Source of the DNA: CAZPBC01 sp964584775
GTDB taxonomy: Bacteria; Chlamydiota; Chlamydiia; Chlamydiales; SLFE01
Direction of reading: 5' to 3'
Assembly: GCA_964584775.1 (NCBI GenBank)
Contig: CAZPBC010000029.1
Location: 1-24,149, forward strand
DNA length: 24,149 nucleotides
The notes beneath the pieces were generated by a model. The model ran no database searches, had not been told where the DNA came from, and was given only the letters and a program-made list of their open reading frames with translations. Shown piece by piece: positions 17,117 through 24,149 of the stretch. Both the position numbers and the translations under genes were made by a program. Numbering within the stretch: position 1 is the first letter of the stretch; each line of letters opens with the position of its first letter.

Positions 17117-17166
17117 GACACCTTCCTTTTTCCCAATGAGTGTATGAAGGCCACATTAAGGCAATA

Positions 17167-18120
17167 TTAAGATTGCTTAGATTTCATAAACCACTCAGCG
17201 AAAAGGCCTAACCCCTCTTCAAGAGGGACTTTCGGGTCAAAACCAAGAACTTTTTTTGAATGGGTCAAATCGGCAGAAGTCGTGTAGACGTCACCAGGTT
17301 GCATAGGGAGAAAATTCAACTCTGCTTTCTTTCCGAGAGTCTCTTCGAGGATGTGAATAAACTGCATTAGAGGCCTGGGGCCGTGGGAGCCGAGGTTAAA
17401 GATGTCGCACGCACACTCTTTATCGAGAGCGAGAGTGATCCCATCGACGATGTCTTGTATATAGGTGAAGTCCCGTTCTAGTTTTCCTTCATTGTACACA
17501 TCGATCGGCTCACCCGCGGTGATCGCCTTTGCAAATTTATAGTAGGCCATGTCCGGGCGTCCCCAAGGGCCGTAGACGGTGAAAAAGCGTAGTCCCGTCG
17601 TCCGGATCCCGTAAAGCTTATGGTAAAGCTGCGCCATCATCTCGTTGCTTTTCTTTGTCACCGCATAGAGACTCTCGGGCCGCTCGGTGGGATCGCTCTC
17701 TTTATAGGGGGCTTTAAGACCATTTCCGTAAACAGAAGAGGAAGAGGCGTACGTTAAGATCACATTGGGGCGCTCTTTTAGAACTTCCAGCAGATTGAGG
17801 AAGCCTTGAACGTTGTTCTCGATGTAGGCGTCGGGGTGAGTGATAGAGTAGCGCACTCCAGCTTGAGCCGCGAGATGCACGACATGGGTCGGCTGAAACT
17901 CATCGAACACCTTTTCTAAAAACGCCTTATCCGTCACGCTTCCAGTGACCACTTCAACGCCCCACTCATGCAAAAGCTTAGCACGCGCTTTTTTCAGGGA
18001 GGTTGCGTAGTAATCGTTGAATTGATCGAGGCCCAGCACTTCATCCCTCCGCTGATGGAGATGAGTTGCAAGATGGAAGCCTATAAATCCGGCAGCGCCG
18101 GTGATCAACACTTTTTTCAT
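17167..18120 (-). CDS. NAD-dependent epimerase, UDP-glucuronate 4-epimerase type
   Basis: 317 aa, full length for an extended short-chain dehydrogenase. The Rossmann signature is GAAGFIG (8-14), followed by a catalytic Ser in YASSSSVYGN and the YxxxK pair (Y152, K156). FFTVYGPWGRPDMA (179-192) is characteristic of the UDP-GlcA 4-epimerase/CapI-LspL group. The family interconverts UDP-glucuronate and UDP-galacturonate in the cytosol for surface polysaccharide synthesis; UDP-glucose 4-epimerase or dTDP-glucose dehydratase is less likely. No other glycan genes are nearby. It is divergent from the HAD gene with only 44 nt between them, and may head a minus-strand unit with the phosphatase-like gene, 50 nt away. 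GTAGG before the ATG is a weak ribosome binding site. Confidence 0.9.
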   Translation of the reverse strand: MKKVLITGAAGFIGFHLATHLHQRRDEVLGLDQFNDYYATSLKKARAKLLHEWGVEVVTGSVTDKAFLEKVFDEFQPTHVVHLAAQAGVRYSITHPDAYIENNVQGFLNLLEVLKERPNVILTYASSSSVYGNGLKAPYKESDPTERPESLYAVTKKSNEMMAQLYHKLYGIRTTGLRFFTVYGPWGRPDMAYYKFAKAITAGEPIDVYNEGKLERDFTYIQDIVDGITLALDKECACDIFNLGSHGPRPLMQFIHILEETLGKKAELNFLPMQPGDVYTTSADLTHSKKVLGFDPKVPLEEGLGLFAEWFMKSKQS

Positions 18121-18164
18121 AGACCTACAACTATATCCTGTTCTGCGATAAAATCTCTACCGCT

Positions 18165-18761
18165 ATGAAGACGACCATTGCCGCTTTTGATTTTGATAAG
18201 ACACTCACAACACGTGACAGCTTTCTTCCCTTCTCCCTCTTTGTGGTGGGGTTTTGGCGCTGGATAGGGATGCTTGTGAAGCTCTCCCCTGCCCTCTTGC
18301 GCTACTTCGTTGGCATGGAAACCCGCCAAAGTTTGAAAGAGCGGATACTCACCGACCTCTTTAAGGGAGAGCCTCTCTCTAAGCTCGAAGAGGAGGCTCA
18401 CGCTTTTGCACAAGAACTGCTTCCCCGTTTCGTGAAGCTGAAGGCTCTAAAGACGGTCGAATGGCATCTAGAGCAGGGGCACACGGTCGTTCTCGTCAGC
18501 GCGGCACCCTCACTCTACCTCGTCCCTTACGCAAAGGCCGTGGGGATCCACCGTGTTCTCGCCAGTGAACTCGAGCTCGATGAGGAGGGAAAACTCACCG
18601 GCCGGCTTAAGGGGGTCAACTGCCGAGGAGAAGAAAAAGTGAGGCGCCTCAAAGAGGCCTTTGGCCCAAAAGAGGGCTATACACTTTACGCCTATGGAGA
18701 TAGCAAAGGCGACCGAGAAATGCTCGATTTTGCCGACTATCCTCACTACCGCAAAATTTGA
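18165..18761 (+). CDS. HAD-IB family phosphatase (SerB-like)
   Basis: 198 aa. All haloacid dehalogenase motifs are present: DFDKTLT (nucleophile D9, acid/base D11), a motif II Ser in LVSAAPS (S112), a motif III Lys in GEEK (K158), and YGDSKGDREML (D179, D183 binding Mg2+). The helical cap between motifs I and II identifies subclass IB, the group that includes phosphoserine phosphatase and CicA-like or lysophosphatidate phosphatase-like proteins (PlsC-linked HADs). The cap holds a hydrophobic stretch (LFVVGFWRWIGMLVKLSPALL, 25-45), which fits a membrane-associated or lipid-phosphate substrate better than phosphoserine; that is inference. No ribosome binding site is obvious. dnaB begins 21 nt after its stop. 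Confidence 0.88.
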   Translation: MKTTIAAFDFDKTLTTRDSFLPFSLFVVGFWRWIGMLVKLSPALLRYFVGMETRQSLKERILTDLFKGEPLSKLEEEAHAFAQELLPRFVKLKALKTVEWHLEQGHTVVLVSAAPSLYLVPYAKAVGIHRVLASELELDEEGKLTGRLKGVNCRGEEKVRRLKEAFGPKEGYTLYAYGDSKGDREMLDFADYPHYRKI

Positions 18762-18782
18762 CGAAAAGCACTTCAGCCCTCT

Positions 18783-20243
18783 ATGATATCCGCCATGTCT
18801 GAGACAAAATCGACGCTCAAAGTCCCTCCCCATTCTAAAGAATCCGAGATGATGGTGCTAGGCTGTATGTTGACAAGTGTCAACAGCCTCAACGTCGCTG
18901 CCGACATGCTGAGTGGAGCTGACTTCTACTTCACCGAGCACAAAACCGTCTTCGACATCTTAAAAGAAGCATACAAGAAAGACCGTCCGGTCGACGTCCA
19001 CCTCGTCTGCGAAGAGCTCAAGCGCCAAGAGAAGCTCAAAGAGATCGGTGGAGCGGCCTTCGTCACCTCGCTTGCTCAGTATGCTGGAACCTCTGCCTAC
19101 ATCGAAGAGTACTGCCAGGTCGTCCGTGACAAGGCCGTCTTACGCTCGATGATCCAAGTGGCCCAGAATGTCGAGCGCAAAGCCCTCACCGAACCCGACA
19201 ATGTCCTCGACGCCCTCGACGAAGCTCAAAAACTCTTTTTCCAGATCACCCAGTCAGCCCAGTCAGAGATCGGCGTCCTTCTCAAAGAGATCCTTAGTGG
19301 TGTTAAATCAGACTCTCAGCAGCCTTATCTAAAAGAGCTTCAAGAGAAGCAGGAGCGCTTCCAAGAGCTCGGCCCTCAGGAGCTCGGCATCTCGGGAATC
19401 CCGACCCACTTTACCGACCTCGATAAAATGGTCTCGGGTTTCCACAACTCGAACCTCATGATCCTCGCCGGACGTCCTGCGATGGGTAAAACGGCGCTCG
19501 CCCTCAACATCACCGAAAACATCTGCTTCAAAAACAACATCCCCGTCGGCGTCTTCTCCCTGGAGATGAGCGCTGAGCAGCTCGTTCACCGGATGATCTG
19601 CTCCCAAGCAGAGGTCGAGTCAGACAAGATCCGCACCGGCTCACTCAACGGGATGGAGTTCCAGCGTATCGTTGCGACGGTCGGTCAGTTAGAAAACCAC
19701 ACCCTGATCATCGACGACCAGCCAGGTCTCAAAATCACCGACCTCCGCGCCCGCGCCCGTCGGATGAAAGAGAGTTTCAACATCGGCTTCCTCGTGATCG
19801 ACTACCTCCAGCTCATCAGCGGCTCAGGCTCCAACCGCTCTGGTGAGAGCCGTCAGGTCGAGATCTCTGAGATCTCCCGGATGCTCAAAAACCTTGCCCG
19901 TGAGCTCGACATCCCCATCCTCTGCCTCTCCCAGCTTTCAAGACGGGTCGAGGAGCGCGCCGGACACCGCCCCATGATGAGCGACCTCCGTGAGAGTGGA
20001 TCGATCGAGCAGGACTCTGACCTCATCTTCTTCCTCCTGCGTCGTGAGTACTACGATCCCAACGATAAACCCGGCATGGCCGAGCTGATTGTCGCCAAAA
20101 ACCGTCACGGAGCGATCGGAAACGTCAACATGACCTACCGCAAAGAGATCGCCCAATTTGCCAACTACAGCCGCCTCTCCCCTCAGGAGGCCGTCCAGAT
20201 CGACCAGGAGACCGAAGCGGCCTTCAGCGAATTCTCTCCTTAG
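18783..20243 (+). CDS. dnaB: Replicative DNA helicase DnaB
   Basis: 486 aa. The hexameric helicase unwinds DNA 5'-3' ahead of the replisome. The N-terminal DnaB domain (VPPHSKESEMMVLGCML, 14-30) is followed by a RecA-like domain with Walker A GRPAMGKT (230-237), GVFSLEMS (256-263), Walker B LVIDYLQLI (337-345) and the arginine-containing RHGAIG (441-446). The linker between domains (about 160-205) seems long. No intein is seen. Starts at ATG 18783 or ATG 18795 are both possible; neither has a clear ribosome binding site, and the second gives the more typical N-terminus (MSETK). Codons are strongly C-ending, fitting a resident housekeeping gene. The stop codon overlaps the first arm of the long hairpin at 20242. 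Confidence 0.97.
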   Translation: MISAMSETKSTLKVPPHSKESEMMVLGCMLTSVNSLNVAADMLSGADFYFTEHKTVFDILKEAYKKDRPVDVHLVCEELKRQEKLKEIGGAAFVTSLAQYAGTSAYIEEYCQVVRDKAVLRSMIQVAQNVERKALTEPDNVLDALDEAQKLFFQITQSAQSEIGVLLKEILSGVKSDSQQPYLKELQEKQERFQELGPQELGISGIPTHFTDLDKMVSGFHNSNLMILAGRPAMGKTALALNITENICFKNNIPVGVFSLEMSAEQLVHRMICSQAEVESDKIRTGSLNGMEFQRIVATVGQLENHTLIIDDQPGLKITDLRARARRMKESFNIGFLVIDYLQLISGSGSNRSGESRQVEISEISRMLKNLARELDIPILCLSQLSRRVEERAGHRPMMSDLRESGSIEQDSDLIFFLLRREYYDPNDKPGMAELIVAKNRHGAIGNVNMTYRKEIAQFANYSRLSPQEAVQIDQETEAAFSEFSP

Positions 20244-20402
20244 GAAAGACTGATTAACTCGCTTTCCGAGAGTTTCTCAAAATTTTTTCGCTGTGGCGCC
20301 GATTGCAGTTCGATGTAAACTATTAAGTTTACAGAGAACGATATCAAGCTACAGTAGAAAAAAGAGGAGAAACTTAAGAGAAGGAGAAAATCAGTCTTTC
20401 CT
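20242..20402 (+). ncRNA. 161-nt rod-like imperfect hairpin after dnaB (candidate structured RNA or long terminator)
   Basis: Nested complementary blocks share one centre near 20323. AGGAAAGACTGATT (20242-20255) pairs with 20389-20402 (14 bp). GTTTCTC (20272-20278) pairs with 20367-20373. TTTTTTC (20283-20289) pairs with 20357-20363. CTGTGGC (20291-20297) pairs with 20348-20354 (one G.U). GTTC (20308-20311) pairs with 20336-20339. TGTAAACT (20314-20321) pairs with AGTTTACA (20326-20333) around an ATTA loop, above a GA/GA internal loop. The whole dnaB-to-small-gene gap thus folds into one rod. A weak terminator-like T-run is at 20283-20288. It is unclear whether this is a free RNA, a 3' UTR or a palindromic insertion. 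Confidence 0.5.
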
Positions 20403-20430
20403 TGATTTATTCGCCTCTCTGCAATATCAT
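20402..20430 (+). promoter_or_regulatory. Sigma70-type promoter for the small basic gene and mnmG
   Basis: TTGATT (20402-20407) and TATCAT (20425-20430) are 17 nt apart. The -10 is identical to that at 7930-7935. Transcription would start near 20437, giving a leader of about 25 nt with GGAG (20454-20457) before the ATG at 20462. The -35 overlaps the last base of the long hairpin. Confidence 0.55.
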
Positions 20431-20461
20431 ATGTCCATTAAATTGATCCCTATGGAGTAAC

Positions 20462-20551
20462 ATGTCATCCGTTCTTAAAAAACGCCGCAAGAAAATCGCT
20501 AAACACAAGCGAAAGAAGCGTAGCCGTCGCGACAGACACAAAACCAAGTAA
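20462..20551 (+). CDS. Tiny basic AURKAIP1/COX24-type protein
   Basis: A 29-residue ORF, MSSVLKKRRKKIAKHKRKKR then SRRDRHKTK, with GGAG four bases before its ATG and a sigma70-like promoter upstream. About two thirds of its residues are Arg, Lys or His. It matches the 'SVLKKRRKKIxKHKxKKR' core of the AURKAIP1/COX24 domain, known from mitochondrial ribosomal small-subunit proteins and from very small proteins of Chlamydiae, Bacteroidetes and Planctomycetes. By that relation it is probably a small-subunit ribosomal peptide bound to rRNA. It lies 23 nt upstream of mnmG and is probably cotranscribed with it. It is short enough to be missed by automatic gene finders. Confidence 0.85.
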   Translation: MSSVLKKRRKKIAKHKRKKRSRRDRHKTK

Positions 20552-20574
20552 ACTTTTAACTCTTAGTTAAGTCA

Positions 20575-22425
20575 ATGGCCTGGGAATACCCCGTTGAGTA
20601 TGATGTCATCGTTGTCGGTGGAGGTCATGCTGGATGCGAGGCAGCGCTTGCCTCAAGCCGGCTTGGCTCTCGCACCCTCCTTCTCTCGATTTCTCTCGAT
20701 ACGATCGCCAAAATGAGCTGCAACCCCGCCATTGGGGGAACAGCAAAGGGTCAGATCGTCCGTGAAATTGATGCCCTCGGCGGCGAGATGGGAATCGTTG
20801 CCGATCTCACTGGAATCCAGTTCCGCATGCTCAACGACACGAAAGGACCAGCTGTTTGGTCTCCTCGCTGCCAGAGCGACCGCCTCGCCTACCAAACGGA
20901 GATGCGCCACCGTCTGGAGCGCCAAAACCACCTATTTTCCAAGCAGGGTACCGTCGAAGAGATCGTGGTCGAAGAGGGCCGTGCGACCGGTGTCAGGACC
21001 AAGGAAGGCATCACCTACCGCGGAAAAACAGTGATCCTCTCTTCTGGAACCTTCATGCGCGGACTCATCCATATCGGCGATGAGAATCTCGACTCGGGCC
21101 GTGCAGGAGAGCCTCCCGCGATGGGAATCTCTGCAAGCCTCGCTTCCCATGGACTCAAACTCGGACGCCTCAAAACAGGAACTCCCCCTCGGATCCACCG
21201 CCGCTCGATCGACTTCAGCCTCACAGAAGAGCAGCCCGGCATGGAGGGCGTGGCTTTCTCCTACGACTCCGAAGGCCTTCCTCGCCTCCCTCAAGTGAGC
21301 TGCTATATCACCTACACGACTGAGGAAACCAAGAAAGTCATTCAGGACAACCTCCTCCGCTCGCCGATGTACTCGGGCAAGATCCAAACGATCGGCCCCC
21401 GCTACTGCCCCTCTATCGAAGATAAAGTCGCCCGCTTTGCAGACAAAGAGCGCCATCAAATCTTCATTGAACCGGAAGGACTCACTACTGAAGAGTTTTA
21501 CGCGAACGGCATCTCCACCTCTCTTCCTTTCGAAGTGCAGATGGAGTTTTTAAAAACCATACCCGCCCTGCGTAACGCCGAAGTCACCCGCCCCGCCTAT
21601 GCGATCGAATACGACTATGTCGAGAGCGGACAGATCGCTGCCACACTCGAATGCCATTCGATTCCGGGACTTTTCCTCGCCGGGCAGGTGAATGGAACGA
21701 CCGGCTACGAAGAGGCAGCGGGCCAGGGGCTGATCGCAGGCGTCAACGCTGCCCACAAAGTCCAAGAGAAAGAACCCTTCGTTCTCTCCCGTGCAGAATC
21801 TTACATTGGCGTCATGATCGACGACCTGATCACCAAAGGCATCGATGAGCCCTACCGGATGTTCACAAGCCGCGCCGAGCACCGCCTCCTCCTCCGCCAA
21901 GACAACGCCGACCTCCGCCTACGTGAAAAGGGTTACCAACTCGGTTTGATTGATGAAGCGCGCTACCAAAAGCTTCAGGAGAAGAAAGCTCTCATCGAAA
22001 AAGAGAGCAAACGCTTTAAAGAGACCTATATCCATATCGGCAGCCGCGGCTATACCCTGGCCCAGCTGCTCCAACGCCCTGAAAAGAGCTACGCCTCTCT
22101 CATGGAGGAGTACCCCGATAAAGTTTTCGATCATGGAAAAGAGATCAACTTCCAGCTTGAAATGCTCAAGTATGAAGGGTATATCGAAAGACAAGAGATT
22201 GAAGTGAAAAAGCTTCAGCATATCGAAAAGATCCGAGTGCCGAGCGCCTTTGACTTCAAAACCGTCACCGGCCTTCGCAATGAGGCGAAAGAGAAGCTAA
22301 ACGCCGTACAGCCCCACACACTCGGGCAGGCTCTACGCGTTCCAGGCATCTCCGTCGGTGACATCTCGGTATTAATGGTAGCCCTAAAAGTGAACTCAAA
22401 CTCGTGCAAAAGCTCCGCTTCCTAA
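20575..22425 (+). CDS. mnmG: tRNA uridine-5-carboxymethylaminomethyl modification enzyme MnmG (GidA)
   Basis: 616 aa, the family's usual length. With MnmE it installs carboxymethylaminomethyl (or aminomethyl) groups on wobble U34 of certain tRNAs, using FAD, NADH and methylene-THF. Seen here: the FAD dinucleotide motif VIVVGGGHAGCEAA (11-24), the MnmG signature CNPAIGGTAKGQ (49-60) with GGEMG after it, DNADLRLREKGYQLGLI in the C-terminal half, and a C-terminal helical tail (ALRVPGISVGDISVLMVAL) that in this family contacts MnmE and tRNA. It starts at ATG 20575; the ribosome binding site is poor, so coupling to the tiny gene 23 nt upstream is likely. Its last 22 nt overlap the lipoate ligase gene. 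Confidence 0.97.
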   Translation: MAWEYPVEYDVIVVGGGHAGCEAALASSRLGSRTLLLSISLDTIAKMSCNPAIGGTAKGQIVREIDALGGEMGIVADLTGIQFRMLNDTKGPAVWSPRCQSDRLAYQTEMRHRLERQNHLFSKQGTVEEIVVEEGRATGVRTKEGITYRGKTVILSSGTFMRGLIHIGDENLDSGRAGEPPAMGISASLASHGLKLGRLKTGTPPRIHRRSIDFSLTEEQPGMEGVAFSYDSEGLPRLPQVSCYITYTTEETKKVIQDNLLRSPMYSGKIQTIGPRYCPSIEDKVARFADKERHQIFIEPEGLTTEEFYANGISTSLPFEVQMEFLKTIPALRNAEVTRPAYAIEYDYVESGQIAATLECHSIPGLFLAGQVNGTTGYEEAAGQGLIAGVNAAHKVQEKEPFVLSRAESYIGVMIDDLITKGIDEPYRMFTSRAEHRLLLRQDNADLRLREKGYQLGLIDEARYQKLQEKKALIEKESKRFKETYIHIGSRGYTLAQLLQRPEKSYASLMEEYPDKVFDHGKEINFQLEMLKYEGYIERQEIEVKKLQHIEKIRVPSAFDFKTVTGLRNEAKEKLNAVQPHTLGQALRVPGISVGDISVLMVALKVNSNSCKSSAS

Positions 22426-23096
22426 AGCTTGAAAACGTCTCCATCTTCGAACAGCTCCAGCTTGAAGAGAAACTGCTACGTGGATCCACAGAGAACTTCT
22501 GCCTCTACAATGTGGGCTCCCCTCCTGCTGTTGTCATGGGCATCTCTGGAAAAAAAGAGGAACTCGTTCATCTTCCAAATCCCCTTCCACTCATCCGCCG
22601 CTTCTCTGGTGGGGGCACGGTCGTCATCAACGAAGAGACCCACTTCCTCACTTGGATCTTTAACCATGCTGATACCCCCACAAAACCCTTCCCGAAATCG
22701 ATCCTCCATTACGTCGGAGAACAGGTCGAAGAGCTCCTGCCAGGCTCCACGATCTCTGAAAACGATTTCACCCTAAATGAGCTCAAGTTTGGCGGAAACG
22801 CCCAGTACATCACGAAAAAGCGCTGGCTACACCACACCTCCCTCCTCTGGGATTACAACCCAAAACAGATGGCCTACCTCAAACACCCTCGAAAAACGCC
22901 CGCCTACCGCGAAGGACGCTCCCACGAAGCGTTTTTACATAAACTGAAAGACTCTCTATCTGAACCTGAAGAAATTCTTGAAAGACTCGAGGAAGCTCTT
23001 GAAAAGCGATACAATGTGATTCCGACAAGCCTAGAGGAGGTCGAAAACACCTCTCCAACGCGTCGTTCTACTCTCATTTTAGAACCAGAACAATGA
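22404..23096 (+). CDS. Lipoate-protein ligase family protein (BPL/LPL domain)
   Basis: 230 aa from a GTG start inside the end of mnmG (22-nt overlap), so translation is probably coupled. The family activates lipoate with ATP and attaches it to a lysine of 2-oxoacid dehydrogenase E2 or GcvH domains. Visible motifs: GSPPAVVMGISGK (38-50), RRFSGGGTVVIN (65-76, the RRxGGGTV adenylate loop), KFGGNAQ with the catalytic-type lysine (K128-Q134), and HHTSLL (143-148). A charged helical tail (about 175-230) follows. It resembles the short LplA-like proteins of Chlamydia; octanoyl or biotin transfer is less likely. In host-dependent bacteria this points to salvage of host lipoate, which is inference. 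Confidence 0.92.
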   Translation: MQKLRFLKLENVSIFEQLQLEEKLLRGSTENFCLYNVGSPPAVVMGISGKKEELVHLPNPLPLIRRFSGGGTVVINEETHFLTWIFNHADTPTKPFPKSILHYVGEQVEELLPGSTISENDFTLNELKFGGNAQYITKKRWLHHTSLLWDYNPKQMAYLKHPRKTPAYREGRSHEAFLHKLKDSLSEPEEILERLEEALEKRYNVIPTSLEEVENTSPTRRSTLILEPEQ

Positions 23097-23167
23097 GAGC
23101 TGTTTTAATACATTTTTTTTCGAAAAATAAAATAGTAGTTATTATCGCATTTTTATCTTCAGGCGGT

Positions 23168-23173
23168 TATAAT
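23168..23173 (+). promoter_or_regulatory. Perfect -10 box (TATAAT) upstream of the repeat protein
   Basis: TATAAT is in the AT-rich 242-nt gap after the lipoate ligase. No good -35 lies at 16-18 nt (TCGCAT at 17 nt is poor), so an activator or a chance match is possible. A start near 23180 would give a leader of about 160 nt that includes the pairing segments at 23222-23316. Confidence 0.35.
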
Positions 23174-23221
23174 TTTTGATATGTGATTCGGTAATTTTAG
23201 TTTAACCTCAAAATTCCGATC

Positions 23222-23316
23222 ATAGACTTAAAAACTAACAAGAGGACGAAGGAGAATCGGGCGAGGCAAAAAAACTGTCTAGACAACGAGGCCCACCTTA
23301 GATGATCTAAGTCTAT
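23222..23316 (+). promoter_or_regulatory. Leader with two mutually exclusive pairings
   Basis: ATAGACTTA (23222-23230) is complementary to TAAGTCTAT (23308-23316), which would close a loop of 77 nt. The local palindrome CTTAGAT G ATCTAAG (23297-23311) competes for TAAG (23308-23311). GTCTAGAC (23277-23284) is a further palindrome inside. It lies 23 nt before the start codon at 23339. I recognise no known riboswitch class. Confidence 0.35.
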
Positions 23317-23338
23317 AACAACGAAAAGTAAAGATGTT

Positions 23339-24149
23339 ATGCCAGTTCATTTCCCAGAAAAAGCTCCAAATACACTCCCGCCTAATACAGGTACCCCCTC
23401 CTTAGGTGTAGAAAGAAATGACGATATGGTTCCGTTTCTAGATGATATTTTTTTTACTGAGGAGCCTACAGAAGCACCACCCAGCCCATCTCGTCCATTG
23501 AGTCAAAGAAATGTCACAGTTCAATTGGGCAATGCCAGAGAAATGAGTTCTGAAGAGTTTAGAGCAGCGCTTCAAAACGGTGAAGATCTTGGAAGTCAGC
23601 CCATTGTAGTCACTGGTACTCTGTATTTCCCGAAAGGTACAAATCTAAAGGCACTTCCAGACAATCTTGTTGTAAAAGGGGCTATCTATATCAATGGAAT
23701 TGAAAACCTAGAGAAGCTTCCAGACAACCTGCAAGTAGAGGGTGACCTGTATATCACAGACTGTCCTCATCTCAAGAAACTGCCAGCTAACCTCTGTGTA
23801 AAAGGTCATTTAGTTCTCGAAAGGAATACAAATTTTGAGGAAGTTTCAACCGGCCTCCATGTGACGGGTGACCTGTCTATCATCGGCTGTAAGGCATTTA
23901 CGAAGCTGCCCAACGATCTTTTTGTTGGAATGTGGGCTTCTGTGGGGCATTCAAAAAGCCAACCGAGCGGACTGGCTAGAATGGAATTAGAACTGGAACC
24001 AGAAGAACCCGACACAGACCCAACAGTCCAAATAGGCTTTCAATTCAGTTCCCGTGTGATGGGATGTCTAACGGTGAGTGACCGCTCTATTCGTCTAAAG
24101 AACCTTCCAGACAACTTCCATGTGAGAGGTTGCTTAATGATTGTGGGAA
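23339..24149 (+). CDS. Leucine-rich-repeat-like protein with 21-residue repeats (3' end outside window)
   Basis: Open from ATG 23339 to the right edge: 270 residues visible, no stop. After a Pro-rich, probably disordered N-terminus (1-60) and a short domain (60-100) come repeats of exactly 21 residues with the pattern xLxxLPDNLxVxGDLxIxxCx. They start at 102, 123, 144, 165 and 186, and resume at 252. Residues about 198-251 form an acidic Glu/Pro-rich interruption. LPxxL repeats of this length recall IpaH/YopM-type bacterial LRRs and related solenoids used for protein binding. There is no signal peptide, so type III export is possible but not shown. Third positions are A/T-rich compared with dnaB and mnmG, which would fit more recent acquisition. 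The ribosome binding site is weak (AAAG). Confidence 0.82.
   Translation, partial: MPVHFPEKAPNTLPPNTGTPSLGVERNDDMVPFLDDIFFTEEPTEAPPSPSRPLSQRNVTVQLGNAREMSSEEFRAALQNGEDLGSQPIVVTGTLYFPKGTNLKALPDNLVVKGAIYINGIENLEKLPDNLQVEGDLYITDCPHLKKLPANLCVKGHLVLERNTNFEEVSTGLHVTGDLSIIGCKAFTKLPNDLFVGMWASVGHSKSQPSGLARMELELEPEEPDTDPTVQIGFQFSSRVMGCLTVSDRSIRLKNLPDNFHVRGCLMIVG

Noticed and set aside
17161..17176. GCAAT/ATTGC small palindrome overlapping the SDR stop codon
   Set aside because: The stem is only 5 bp with an AT-rich loop and no T-run; too weak to call a terminator or an element copy.
20242..20402. Calling the post-dnaB hairpin 6S RNA
   Set aside because: The size and rod shape fit, but no diagnostic 6S sequence and no convincing promoter for a separate transcript were found.
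20932..21459. 175-codon minus-strand ORF within mnmG
   Set aside because: It is an antisense shadow of a strongly conserved gene with C-ending codons, which commonly leaves long open antisense frames.
23232..23295. Guanidine-II (mini-ykkC)-like riboswitch suggested by two ACGA motifs in the leader
   Set aside because: The ACGA sequences are not flanked by complementary stems, which that class requires.
1..24149. CRISPR arrays, insertion sequences, phage genes and toxin-antitoxin pairs
   Set aside because: None were seen: no regularly spaced direct repeats, no transposase or integrase motifs, and no small paired genes.

Overview
The window looks like a chromosomal segment of a chlamydia-related bacterium (order Chlamydiales, most likely an amoeba- or arthropod-associated 'environmental' lineage). 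The main reason is the gene order at the right: dnaB, a tiny Arg/Lys-rich AURKAIP1/COX24-type gene, mnmG (gidA), then a BPL/LPL-type lipoate ligase. I recall the dnaB-gidA-lplA order from Chlamydia itself. The lipoate ligase also has chlamydial-style wording (GSPPAVVMGISGK). Base composition is moderate, and no phage or insertion-sequence genes are visible.

Layout. Positions 2-6229 (+) hold the 3' part of a giant gene for a helicase-like ATPase with a P-loop, a DEAD box and a WRLR motif, probably DUF3638-like. Convergent to it is a secreted endonuclease/exonuclease/phosphatase-fold (EEP) protein (7816-6323, -). Then come an Inc-like protein with a hydrophobic hairpin (7967-9478, +), tRNA-Thr(CGU) (-) with its terminator, and a small secreted beta-solenoid-like protein (9675-10190, +). 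A minus-strand run follows: an unknown protein (11572-10340), two tandem paralogues with Inc-like hydrophobic N-termini (13244-11619 and 17116-13427), and a UDP-glucuronate 4-epimerase-type SDR (18120-17167). The longer paralogue ends in a CX5R phosphatase-like domain. From 18165 rightward everything is on the + strand: a HAD-IB phosphatase, dnaB, the small basic protein, mnmG and lipoate ligase. The last gene is a 5'-complete but right-truncated leucine-rich-repeat protein (23339 onward).

Roles. The right part is housekeeping: replication, tRNA wobble modification, a ribosome-associated peptide and lipoylation. The centre (about 6.3-17.1 kb) looks like an accessory block of host-interaction candidates: signal peptides, bilobed hydrophobic anchors, Pro/Gly-rich linkers, and EEP and CX5R phosphatase-like catalytic domains.

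Most unusual signal. Two long imperfect palindromes (6241-6322 and 10191-10355) are homologous in their inner parts, but each has its own terminal arm sequence that is perfectly complementary within the element. Both begin at the very next base after the stop codon of a signal-peptide gene, in the same orientation relative to that gene. Their mismatches nearest the conserved terminal arms are G.U wobbles on the mRNA strand. A 15-nt piece of the same arm lies just after a third stop codon (11614-11600, -). A third, sequence-unrelated 161-nt rod-like hairpin starts in the dnaB stop codon. These are candidate 3'-UTR RNA elements, or MITEs that insert at gene ends.
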